Below, piece by piece: positions 1-5,551 of a stretch of DNA of 5,556 nt. How positions within the stretch are numbered: the stretch's first letter is position 1; the number at the start of each line of letters is the position of its first letter. The position numbers were made by a program, and so were the translations under genes. The notes beneath the pieces were generated by a model. The model did no database searches, was not told where the DNA came from, and saw nothing but the letters and a program-made list of their open reading frames with translations. The stretch comes from Pseudomonadales bacterium (GTDB lineage Bacteria; Pseudomonadota; Gammaproteobacteria; Pseudomonadales; Pseudohongiellaceae). The stretch lies in NCBI GenBank assembly GCA_031277435.1, contig JAITMI010000044.1, positions 1-5,556 on the forward strand. Direction: 5' to 3'.

Positions 1-1
1 G

Positions 2-130
2 TATTCGTCGTTCAGGGTACGCATGACCCACAGCTTCTATGACCCCTACGGCGATTACTACACCGCGAGCTCGGAATGGTCGGACCGCGTGGCGGCGCGG
101 GACGCGGACCCAATATACGGCGGAGAGTAA
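2..130 (+). CDS. 3' end of an unrecognised protein gene, cut by the window edge
   Basis: One + frame is open from the left edge to a TAA at 128-130, giving 42 residues; the other two + frames stop within the first 42 bases. The visible C-terminus is rich in Tyr, Asp and Ser (for example FYDPYGDYYTASSEW) and ends in DPIYGGE. I do not recognise the family and see no domain, signal or membrane segment in this short piece. An internal ATG at 23 has a CAGGG just upstream and could start a 35-residue peptide, but reading it as the tail of a longer upstream gene is simpler. A promoter-like sequence begins right after the stop, so it is probably not in one operon with the next gene. That it is coding rests only on the open frame. 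Confidence 0.45.
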   Translation, partial: YSSFRVRMTHSFYDPYGDYYTASSEWSDRVAARDADPIYGGE

Positions 131-131
131 T

Positions 132-160
132 TTGACATCGACGCGTTTATTTATTATTCT
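132..160 (+). promoter_or_regulatory. Candidate sigma-70 promoter upstream of the LysM gene
   Basis: A perfect -35 hexamer TTGACA lies at 132-137, followed by a 17-base spacer and a TATTCT -10 (155-160, 4 of 6 matches to TATAAT). An alternative -10, TATTAT at 152-157, is a better hexamer but at a short 14-base spacing. The region from 147 to 168 is markedly AT-rich in a GC-rich window. Transcription would start near 167, giving a leader of roughly 140 bases if the LysM gene starts at 306. It begins 1 base after the stop of the preceding gene. Confidence 0.5.
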
Positions 161-200
161 TTAAAAACACAGGAAAAGACCCCCTCCCCAGGGAAAGCCC

Positions 201-222
201 GCGCGGGCGGAACCGTCCGCGC
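201..222. repeat. GC-rich 10-base inverted repeat in the LysM leader
   Basis: GCGCGGGCGG at 201-210 faces CCGTCCGCGC at 213-222, complementary at 9 of 10 positions, with the tenth a possible G-U pair in RNA. It overlaps a perfect 12-base palindrome, GCCCGCGCGGGC, at 197-208. No T-run follows on either strand, so it does not look like an intrinsic terminator. It would form a stable hairpin in the leader of a transcript started at the 132-160 promoter. Its function is unknown. Confidence 0.5.
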
Positions 223-305
223 AGGAACGGCGCGAAACCTTCATTTCGCATCTCGAATGCGCGTTCGTTAAAAGCAGATATCTGCCGGAGAAAGCCGTCG
301 AATTC

Positions 306-641
306 ATGGACAAGGTGCGCGGCGGCGACACGCTCGGCTCCATCGCCAAGAGCTTTGGCGTATCGGTGGTCAGCATTCAGGAAAGCAACCGGCTAAGTGG
401 CACCGTGATCTATCCCGATCCGGAACTGACCATCCATTCGGCCACCTCCACCCACCTGGAGCCCGCCGCGCCCGCGCCCGCCGCCACCGCGCAGCAAAAC
501 TTGCGCAACTACGAGGTACGGCCCGGCGACACCCTGTCCAATATCGCCAACAGATTCGGCTTGAGCGTGGAAGCCATCAAACAGCGCAATGCGCTGCCCG
601 ATGGCACGGTCCACGTTGGCCAGAATCTGTTGATCTACTGA
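306..641 (+). CDS. Small protein with two LysM domains; N-terminus uncertain, possibly a truncated gene
   Basis: The 111-residue product is almost entirely two LysM modules, which bind the N-acetylglucosamine-containing glycan of peptidoglycan. LysM 1 spans about residues 4-44 (VRGGDTLGSIAKSFGVSV) and LysM 2 about 69-111 (YEVRPGDTLSNIANRFGLSV, ending VGQNLLIY). A Pro/Ala-rich linker (about 47-66) joins them. LysM 1 looks degraded: its usual aromatic first residue is Asp, and the GQ near its end is DP. No signal peptide, lipobox or catalytic domain is visible, although LysM proteins normally act in the envelope. ATG at 306 is the only standard start: the frame stays open back to a TAA at 162-164 but holds no ATG, GTG or TTG in those 47 codons, and the nearest GGAG (287-290) is 15 bases away. 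It may be the C-terminal remnant of an amidase, lytic transglycosylase (MltD-like) or endopeptidase. The LysM assignment is firm; an intact, functional gene is not. Confidence 0.7.
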   Translation: MDKVRGGDTLGSIAKSFGVSVVSIQESNRLSGTVIYPDPELTIHSATSTHLEPAAPAPAATAQQNLRNYEVRPGDTLSNIANRFGLSVEAIKQRNALPDGTVHVGQNLLIY

Positions 642-652
642 GGCTGGCCCCC

Positions 653-674
653 GCCCCGCTTGGGCATTTATTTT
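653..674 (+). terminator. Weak intrinsic-terminator-like hairpin after the LysM gene
   Basis: GCCC at 653-656 and GGGC at 662-665 form a 4-pair GC stem with a 5-base loop, followed directly by ATTTATTTT. It lies 12 bases after the LysM stop codon and just before the rpsU promoter, where a terminator is expected. The stem is short, so termination would be weak at best. The T-rich tail overlaps the -35 element of the rpsU promoter. Confidence 0.35.
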
Positions 675-701
675 GCATTTGCCGGAGCGAGCCATTACAA
701 T
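673..701 (+). promoter_or_regulatory. Likely main sigma-70 promoter of the rpsU-yqeY-dnaG-rpoD operon
   Basis: A -10 hexamer TACAAT at 696-701 (5 of 6 matches to consensus) lies 17 bases downstream of TTGCAT at 673-678 (3 of 6, with the important TTG kept). Initiation would be near 708, giving a leader of about 87 bases before the rpsU ATG. This is where the operon promoter is expected, directly upstream of rpsU. A CTGT-N7-ACAG symmetric element lies just downstream at 710-724. Confidence 0.6.
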
Positions 702-794
702 GCGCAGCCCTGTTTCCGCCACAGCCCATTGCGGTAGCGGATACTCGTAAGAATTTACAAACCAAATCAATCGATTAACTGAACTGGAATCTCT

Positions 795-1010
795 ATGCCC
801 GTAGTGCGTATCAAAGAGAATGAGCCCTTCGACGTGGCCCTGCGCCGCTTCAAGCGTTCCTGCGAAAAAGCCGGCGTGCTGGCCGAAGTCCGCCGCCGCG
901 AGTTTTACGAAAAGCCGACCTCCGTGCGCAAGCGCAAGGCCGCCGCCGCCGTAAAACGTCATCAGAAGAAAGTGTCCCGCGAAAACCGCCGTACCCAGCG
1001 TCTCTATTGA
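795..1010 (+). CDS. rpsU: 30S ribosomal protein bS21
   Basis: bS21 is a small, very basic protein of the 30S platform, close to the 3' end of 16S rRNA and its anti-Shine-Dalgarno sequence, and helps mRNA selection at initiation. The 71 residues match the E. coli length and much of its sequence: [20 protein letters not shown] (residues 8-27) and [15 protein letters not shown] (28-42) are family hallmarks, followed by an Arg/Lys-rich helix and a terminal RLY. ATG at 795 gives the conserved MPV start. Its ribosome-binding site is weak, only a GGA at 786-788 six bases before the start. It is the first gene of the operon, 34 bases before yqeY. In E. coli a terminator after rpsU lets S21 be made in excess over DnaG; I see no such hairpin with a T-run in this short gap. 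Confidence 0.97.
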   Translation: MPVVRIKENEPFDVALRRFKRSCEKAGVLAEVRRREFYEKPTSVRKRKAAAAVKRHQKKVSRENRRTQRLY

Positions 1011-1044
1011 GCCGCCCGGTACTGAACCGCCAAAGCGCCCTCTC

Positions 1045-1497
1045 ATGGCAGACCATCCAATCAAGGCTCGCATCGTCGAGGCAATGAAAGACGCGATGCG
1101 GGCGCGCGAAAAAGAGCGCCTGGGCGCCATTCGCTTGATTCTGGCGGAATTCAAGAAGATCGAAGTCGATGAGCGCGTCGATGTGGATGACGCCCGCGCC
1201 ATCGGCCTGCTCGACAAGATGGTCAAGCAGCGGCGCGAATCGATCAAGCAATATGAAGCCGGCGGCCGCGCCGAACTTGCCGCGGTGGAGCAGGCCGAAA
1301 TCGAGGTGATTCAAACCTTTTTGCCGGCGGCGCTGGGCACCGACGAGGTCGATGCCATCATCAAGGCCGCGATCAGCGAAAGCGGCGCCGCCAGCATGAA
1401 GGACATGGGCGCAGTGATGAACATCGCCCGCCCGCAATTGCTGGGCCGCGCCGACATGGGGCTGGTCAGCGGGCGCGTCAAACAGCTTTTGTCATAA
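1045..1497 (+). CDS. yqeY: GatB/YqeY domain protein
   Basis: The 150-residue product is a complete stand-alone YqeY protein, related to the tail domain of GatB, the tRNA-binding subunit of the Asp/Glu-tRNA amidotransferase. Recognisable features are the N-terminal helix with KDAMRAREKERLGAIRLI (15-32), then FKKIEVDER (36-44), KMVKQRRESIKQY (58-70), IQTFLP (89-94), MGAVMNIARP (121-130) and the hallmark GRADMGLVSGRVKQLL (134-149). The exact role of free-standing YqeY is not established; a tRNA-related role is inferred from homology alone. ATG at 1045 fits the family's usual N-terminus, but no clear Shine-Dalgarno sequence precedes it, so translation may depend on ribosomes finishing rpsU 34 bases upstream. 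The stop codon lies inside the first copy of a 13-base tandem duplication. The next gene, dnaG, starts 91 bases later. Confidence 0.93.
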   Translation: MADHPIKARIVEAMKDAMRAREKERLGAIRLILAEFKKIEVDERVDVDDARAIGLLDKMVKQRRESIKQYEAGGRAELAAVEQAEIEVIQTFLPAALGTDEVDAIIKAAISESGAASMKDMGAVMNIARPQLLGRADMGLVSGRVKQLLS

Positions 1498-1511
1498 ACT
1501 TTTGTCATAAA
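1486..1511. repeat. Exact 13-base tandem duplication across the yqeY stop codon
   Basis: CTTTTGTCATAAA occurs at 1486-1498 and again, without a gap or mismatch, at 1499-1511; CTTT at 1512-1515 begins a third partial copy. The first copy encodes the last residues and the TAA stop (1495-1497) of yqeY, so the second lies entirely in the untranslated gap. This looks like a replication-slippage duplication that left the protein unchanged. Confidence 0.9.
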
Positions 1512-1530
1512 CTTTGGCGCCGTAAGACCT

Positions 1531-1586
1531 GAGCCTCTGGCTCGAGCCTCTCTGTTATTCTCGCCCTCGGGTTTGTTCAGAGGTTC
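1531..1586 (+). promoter_or_regulatory. dnaG leader with a repeated element complementary to its ribosome-binding site
   Basis: The dnaG Shine-Dalgarno sequence is CAGAGG at 1578-1583, five bases before the ATG. GAGCCTCT occurs twice upstream, at 1531-1538 and 1544-1551, 13 bases apart. Each copy can pair with AGAGGTTC (1579-1586) through eight consecutive pairs, one of them G-U; the first copy extends to nine by pairing G1539 with C1578. The first copy can instead fold locally, GAGCC (1531-1535) with GGCTC (1539-1543) around a 3-base loop, leaving the second copy free. The base complementarity is seen directly; a role in limiting DnaG translation is inference. Confidence 0.4.
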
Positions 1587-1588
1587 CC

Positions 1589-3364
1589 ATGGCCGGGATC
1601 ATTCCACAACGCTTCATCGACGATCTCTTAGGCCGCGTAGATATCGTGGACGTGGTCAGCGCGCGGGTGAAACTGCGCAAGACCGGCAAAAATTACTCCG
1701 GGCTCTGCCCCTTCCATCAGGAAAAATCTCCCTCCTTCACCGTGCAGCCAGAAAAGCAGTTCTATTACTGCTTTGGCTGCGGCGCCGGCGGCAATGCCAT
1801 CGGCTTCGTCATGGATTACGAAAACCTGGAATTTCCCGCCGCGGTGGAACTCTTGGCGCGCGAGATCGGCATCGAAGTGCCGCGCGAGGAGCGGGGCCGG
1901 CGCGCGGAGGCGGATCGCGAACATTCGCATCACGCCGTCCTCCTCGATTTATTGGAACAAGTGAACCACTATTTTCAACGCCAATTGCGCCAGCACGCGC
2001 AAAAACAGCGCGCGGTGGATTACCTGAAAAAGCGCGGCCTCAGCGGCGAAGTCGCGCGCGATTTCGGCCTCGGCTATGCGCCGCCCGGCTGGCGCAATCT
2101 GCTGGATAATTTTGGCGACAACGCGCAGCACAAACAGAATCTCTTGGAGGCGGGCCTCTTGATCGAAAACCCGGACAACGCGCGCAACCCGCTCTACGAC
2201 CGCTTCCGCGACCGCATCATGTACCCCATCCGCAACCTCAAGGGGCGGGTGATCGGCTTTGGCGGCCGCGTGCTGGGCGACGACAAACCCAAATATCTCA
2301 ATTCGCCGGAAACGCCGGTGTTCCGCAAGGGCGAGGAGCTTTACGGGCTCTATGAGGCGCGGCGCAAACTGCGCCAGATCGAAGGCTTCTTGCTGGTGGA
2401 AGGCTACATGGACGTAATCGCGCTGGCGCAAAGCGGCATCCATTACGCGGTGGCCACGCTCGGCACCGCCACCAGCGCCACGCATTTACGCACCTTGTTC
2501 AAATACACCAACGACCTGATTTTCTGTTTCGACGGTGACAACGCTGGCCGCGAAGCCGCCTGGCGCGCGCTGCAACAGGCGCTGCCCTTGCTCGAAGATG
2601 GCCGTAGCATCCGCTTTTTGTTCCTGCCCGAGGGCCAGGATCCGGACACCCAGGTGCGCGCCATCGGCAAGGTCGCCTTCGAGGCCAGCCTCAAGGCCGC
2701 CACCCGCATGGCGGATTTTCTGTTCGACACCCTCGCCGCCCGCCTCGACATCGAGTCGCTCGAAGGCAAGGCCCGCCTCGCCAAACTGGCGCTGCCGCTG
2801 TTGCAGCAAGTGCCCAAGGGCGTATTCAGCAAACTGCTATTCGACCAGCTCGATCAGCTCACCGGCATGGCCACCTCAACCACGCCCGCCGCCAGAGTTG
2901 ACCCGCGGCCAGAACCGCCGCCCGCGCTACCGCAAACCAGCTTCGCGCGCGGGATGCAAAGCCGCATCAAGGTGGAAATGCCGCCCTGCATCAAGGCCGT
3001 CAACCTGCTGATCCGCCGCCCTGCCCTGGTGCGCCTCGTGCAGCACGAGGACGAATTGGCCGAAATCCGCGCCGAGGGCATGGAACTCTTGCTGAAAGTG
3101 GCGGAAATCGCCCGCCTCTGCCCTGACGCCAGCCCGGTGGAACTGATGAGCCGCATCTTCGCCACCGCCTACGGCGCTCAGCTCACCTCGCTATTGGGCC
3201 GCGAACTGCTCACGCCGGAGGACGGCATGGAGGACGAATTCAAGGATTTACTGGCCCAAATGCTGCACGCGCGGCGCCAGCACCTGCGCAAACAGGCGCT
3301 AGTGCAAGACCTGCGCCGGCGCCATCTGCCGCCCGAAACCGTAAATCCAGAATCAAATCACTGA
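1589..3364 (+). CDS. dnaG: DNA primase
   Basis: DnaG makes the short RNA primers for leading- and lagging-strand synthesis and works at the fork with the DnaB helicase. The 591-residue product (E. coli: 581) is complete. The N-terminal zinc-binding domain has C40, H43, C61 and C64 (CPFH then CFGC). The polymerase core carries YDRFRDRIMYPI (203-214) and GRVIGFGGRVLG (219-230). The TOPRIM motifs follow: VEGYMDV with E271 and D275, FDGDNAG with D315 and D317, and GQDPDT with D351 and D353, matching the metal-binding acidic residues of E. coli. A Pro/Ala-rich linker at about 430-455 leads to the C-terminal helicase-interaction domain (about 460-591), the least conserved part as usual. ATG at 1589 has a good CAGAGG ribosome-binding site five bases upstream. 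It is probably read from the rpsU promoter, and rpoD follows after 157 bases. Confidence 0.97.
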   Translation: MAGIIPQRFIDDLLGRVDIVDVVSARVKLRKTGKNYSGLCPFHQEKSPSFTVQPEKQFYYCFGCGAGGNAIGFVMDYENLEFPAAVELLAREIGIEVPREERGRRAEADREHSHHAVLLDLLEQVNHYFQRQLRQHAQKQRAVDYLKKRGLSGEVARDFGLGYAPPGWRNLLDNFGDNAQHKQNLLEAGLLIENPDNARNPLYDRFRDRIMYPIRNLKGRVIGFGGRVLGDDKPKYLNSPETPVFRKGEELYGLYEARRKLRQIEGFLLVEGYMDVIALAQSGIHYAVATLGTATSATHLRTLFKYTNDLIFCFDGDNAGREAAWRALQQALPLLEDGRSIRFLFLPEGQDPDTQVRAIGKVAFEASLKAATRMADFLFDTLAARLDIESLEGKARLAKLALPLLQQVPKGVFSKLLFDQLDQLTGMATSTTPAARVDPRPEPPPALPQTSFARGMQSRIKVEMPPCIKAVNLLIRRPALVRLVQHEDELAEIRAEGMELLLKVAEIARLCPDASPVELMSRIFATAYGAQLTSLLGRELLTPEDGMEDEFKDLLAQMLHARRQHLRKQALVQDLRRRHLPPETVNPESNH

Positions 3365-3390
3365 AAATTCATGGGTTTTCCACTTTTCAG
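3361..3390. repeat. Inverted repeat overlapping the dnaG stop codon
   Basis: CTGAAAA at 3361-3367 and TTTTCAG at 3384-3390 are perfectly complementary over 7 bases with a 16-base loop; the dnaG TGA (3362-3364) is in the left arm. The inner GAAAA (3363-3367) can alternatively pair with TTTTC at 3376-3380. The arms are AT-rich and no T-run follows the right arm, so it is a poor terminator. It could be an mRNA processing or stability element between dnaG and rpoD, but that is a guess. Confidence 0.35.
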
Positions 3391-3439
3391 CGGTCTTGTA
3401 ATTCAGCCGCGCGCCCGCATTGAGTAGTAGCCATCTTAC

Positions 3440-3469
3440 TGGCACACAGTGCAGCGCTTGCGGTAAAAT
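3440..3469 (+). promoter_or_regulatory. Candidate internal promoter for rpoD
   Basis: TAAAAT at 3464-3469 matches the -10 consensus at 5 of 6 positions. The best upstream partner is the poor -35 TGGCAC (3440-3445) at an 18-base spacing. It lies in the dnaG-rpoD gap and would give a leader of about 45 bases. An rpoD promoter separate from the operon promoter is known in E. coli, which makes one plausible here, but the weak -35 means it may need an activator or be weak. Confidence 0.4.
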
Positions 3470-3521
3470 ACGCGGCTACCCCACGGCCCCCATAAATCTC
3501 AACAACAGGTAACGCCATACC

Positions 3522-5393
3522 ATGAGCGATTCCGGTTCCCAGCAATCCAGCCTCAAAGCACTCATCGCCAAAGGGAAGGAACAGAACTACCTGACCTTCG
3601 CCGAGGTGAATGACCATTTGCCCGAGACCATTTCCGATCCGGATCAGGTCGAAGACATCATTCAAATGATCGACGACATGGGCATCAAGGTCTATGAGAC
3701 CGCGCCCGACGCCGATCAGCTACTGATGATCGAAGGCGAACCGCCCACCACGGACGAGCTCGCCGCCGCCGAAGCCGCCGCCGCTCTGGCCGCGCTGGAA
3801 AACGAAGTCGGCCGCACTACCGACCCGGTGCGCATGTACATGCGCGAAATGGGCACGGTGGAACTGCTCACCCGCGGCGGCGAAATCGCCATCGCCAAAC
3901 GCATCGAAGAAGGCTTGCGCGAACTGATGGCGGCGATGGCCTGTTTCCCCGGCACCGTCGAAATGGTGCTGGCCGAATATGACGCCGTGGAACAGGAAGG
4001 CAAGCGCCTGGGCGATGTGCTGGTAGGCTACCTCGACACCAACGACGAAACCGAAGTCGCCGAAACCGTCGAAGACACCAGCGCCACGAGTGACGAGGCC
4101 GCCGAGACCGAAACCGAAGAAGAAGAAAGCAGCGGCGATGGCGGCGGCGCTTCCACCAGCGACGAGGAAGAAACCGCCAGCGGCCCCGATCCCGAAGTCG
4201 CCAGACAGCGCTTCGATGAACTGCGCAAAGCCTGTAAAGCCGCCGAGCGCGTGCTGAAAAAACAAGGCCGCGGCGACCCCAAAACGCAAGCCGCGCTGGA
4301 AAAACTGGGCGAAGTGTTCAAATACTTCAAACTGTCGCCACGCACTTTCGACCCGCTGCTCGCGCACATCCGCCTCACGCTCAACCGTATCCGCCGGCAT
4401 GAAAAGAACATCATGACCCTGTGCGTCAAGAGCGGCAAAATGCCCCGCAACGTATTCCTCAAGAGCTTCCCCGGCAACGAAGTGAACCTCAAGTGGATCG
4501 ACGGCCACCTGCGCAAAACCAAGCCTTACGCCGACACCCTGGCCAAGTTCAAGGTGGAAATCCTGCGCTCGCAACGCAAGATGGAAGCCATCGAGGAAGA
4601 AACTGGCATCACCATTCCAGAAATCAAGGAAATCAACCGCCGCATGTCCATCGGCGAAGCCAAAAGCCGCCGCGCCAAAAAAGACATGGTGGAAGCCAAC
4701 CTGCGTCTGGTGATTTCCATCGCCAAAAAATACACCAACCGCGGCCTGCAATTCCTCGATTTGATTCAAGAAGGCAACATCGGCCTGATGAAAGCGGTGG
4801 ACAAATTCGAATACCGCCGCGGCTTCAAATTCTCGACCTACGCCACCTGGTGGATTCGCCAAGCCATCACCCGCTCCATCGCCGACCAGGCGCGCACCAT
4901 CCGCATTCCGGTGCACATGATCGAGACCATCAACAAACTCAACCGCATCAGCCGCCAGATGCTGCACGAAAAAGGCCGCGAACCCACGCCCGAGGAATTG
5001 GGCGAACGCATGGATCTGAGCGAAGATAAAATCCGCAAAGTGCTCAAGATCGCCAAGGAACCAATCTCGATGGAAACCCCGATCGGCGACGACGAAGATT
5101 CCCACCTGGGCGATTTCATCGAAGACAGCAGCATCGATTCGCCAGTGGATTCCTCAATGGAAGAAGGTCTGCGCGAAGCCACCCGCGAAGTGCTCGCCGG
5201 CCTCACCGCGCGCGAAGCCAAGGTACTGCGCATGCGTTTCGGCATCGACATGAACACCGACCACACGCTGGAGGAAGTCGGCAAACAATTCGACGTCACC
5301 CGCGAACGCATCCGCCAGATCGAAGCCAAAGCCCTACGCAAACTGCGCCACCCCACCCGCTCCGATCACCTGCGCAGCTTTTTGGACGACTGA
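3522..5393 (+). CDS. rpoD: RNA polymerase primary sigma factor, sigma-70 (RpoD)
   Basis: RpoD directs RNA polymerase to housekeeping promoters. The 623-residue product (E. coli: 613) is complete. Region 1.1 is about 10-75 ([19 protein letters not shown]), with an Ala-rich stretch at 81-92. Region 1.2 holds [20 protein letters not shown] (98-117). The non-conserved region (about 131-380) has a long acidic, low-complexity loop at about 172-222. Region 2 includes [20 protein letters not shown] (411-430) and [19 protein letters not shown] (438-456), where Q447 and T450 correspond to the -10-reading Q437 and T440 of E. coli. Region 3.2 has [13 protein letters not shown] (523-535). The region 4.2 helix-turn-helix (about 582-610) keeps R594, E595 and R598 for -35 contact. 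The start is well fixed: an in-frame TAA at 3510-3512 rules out anything upstream of ATG 3522. The ribosome-binding site is weak (CAGG at 3506-3509). The tRNA gene begins 19 bases after the stop with no terminator between. Confidence 0.98.
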   Translation: MSDSGSQQSSLKALIAKGKEQNYLTFAEVNDHLPETISDPDQVEDIIQMIDDMGIKVYETAPDADQLLMIEGEPPTTDELAAAEAAAALAALENEVGRTTDPVRMYMREMGTVELLTRGGEIAIAKRIEEGLRELMAAMACFPGTVEMVLAEYDAVEQEGKRLGDVLVGYLDTNDETEVAETVEDTSATSDEAAETETEEEESSGDGGGASTSDEEETASGPDPEVARQRFDELRKACKAAERVLKKQGRGDPKTQAALEKLGEVFKYFKLSPRTFDPLLAHIRLTLNRIRRHEKNIMTLCVKSGKMPRNVFLKSFPGNEVNLKWIDGHLRKTKPYADTLAKFKVEILRSQRKMEAIEEETGITIPEIKEINRRMSIGEAKSRRAKKDMVEANLRLVISIAKKYTNRGLQFLDLIQEGNIGLMKAVDKFEYRRGFKFSTYATWWIRQAITRSIADQARTIRIPVHMIETINKLNRISRQMLHEKGREPTPEELGERMDLSEDKIRKVLKIAKEPISMETPIGDDEDSHLGDFIEDSSIDSPVDSSMEEGLREATREVLAGLTAREAKVLRMRFGIDMNTDHTLEEVGKQFDVTRERIRQIEAKALRKLRHPTRSDHLRSFLDD

Positions 5394-5412
5394 TCGATAA
5401 TTTACGCTTTTC

Positions 5413-5489
5413 GGGCCTATAGCTCAGTTGGTTAGAGCAGGAGACTCATAATCTCTTGGTCCCAGGTTCAAGTCCTGGTGGGCCCACCA
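5413..5489 (+). tRNA. ileX: tRNA-Ile2 with CAU anticodon (lysidine-modified, reads AUA)
   Basis: A full 77-base cloverleaf with encoded CCA: acceptor stem 5413-5419 with 5479-5485, D stem GCTC/GAGC (5422-5425, 5435-5438), anticodon stem 5440-5444 with 5452-5456 (outer pair G-U), T stem CCAGG/CCTGG (5462-5466, 5474-5478), discriminator A5486 and CCA 5487-5489. The anticodon is CAT at 5447-5449 in the loop CTCATAA. A CAU tRNA could be initiator Met, elongator Met or Ile2. The normal G1-C72 pair argues against an initiator. Acceptor pairs C4-G69 and C5-G68 are the known features by which TilS selects tRNA-Ile2 over elongator Met, and TCTTGGTC after the loop resembles E. coli ileX. I therefore call Ile2. 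It is probably cut out of the rpoD transcript, as no good promoter lies in the 19-base gap (only a GATAAT at 5396-5401 without a fitting -35). Confidence 0.85.
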
Positions 5490-5539
5490 AATTCGAAAAA
5501 CAACACCAACAACAATAAGCGTTACACTTCCGCAGGTTA

Positions 5540-5551
5540 GGGGAAATCCCC
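5540..5551. repeat. Short palindrome near the right edge
   Basis: GGGG at 5540-5543 and CCCC at 5548-5551 enclose AAAT; it lies 50 bases after the tRNA and could be the lower part of a terminator, but the window ends 5 bases later so no T-run can be checked. The 50 bases between it and the tRNA are A-rich, with repeated CAACA, and hold no gene. Confidence 0.25.

Noticed and set aside
161..376. A 71-codon - strand frame over the LysM leader
   Set aside because: No recognisable domain, overlaps the LysM 1 coding region, and no convincing ribosome-binding site; the sequence does not support a gene.
1011..1044. E. coli-type attenuator terminator between rpsU and the next gene
   Set aside because: The 34-base gap has neither a clear stem-loop nor a T-run.
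393..1247. A 284-codon open frame on the - strand over the LysM, rpsU and yqeY genes
   Set aside because: It runs antisense through three recognisable + strand genes and the rpsU promoter, and its translation is compositionally biased with no known domain.
1573..2109. A 178-codon + frame overlapping the dnaG 5' end
   Set aside because: Out of frame with dnaG, Arg-rich, no domain; dnaG in the other frame has all primase motifs and the better ribosome-binding site.
3440..3461. Possible sigma-54 promoter (TGGCAC ... TTGC) before rpoD
   Set aside because: The two blocks are 12 bases apart, whereas sigma-54 promoters need about 5 between TGGCAC and TTGC.
4421..5029. A 202-codon + frame inside rpoD
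   Set aside because: An alternative-frame shadow, rich in Arg, His, Gln and Pro, inside the most conserved part of rpoD.
3720..5105. A 461-codon open frame on the - strand opposite rpoD
   Set aside because: It is a codon-position shadow of the GC-rich rpoD gene: the translation is a low-complexity mix of Gly, Ala, Phe and His with no domain, while the + strand encodes an unmistakable RpoD.
5413..5489. Reading the CAU tRNA as initiator or elongator methionine tRNA
   Set aside because: The G1-C72 pair rules against initiator; C4-G69 and C5-G68 and the similarity to ileX around the anticodon favour Ile2 over elongator Met.
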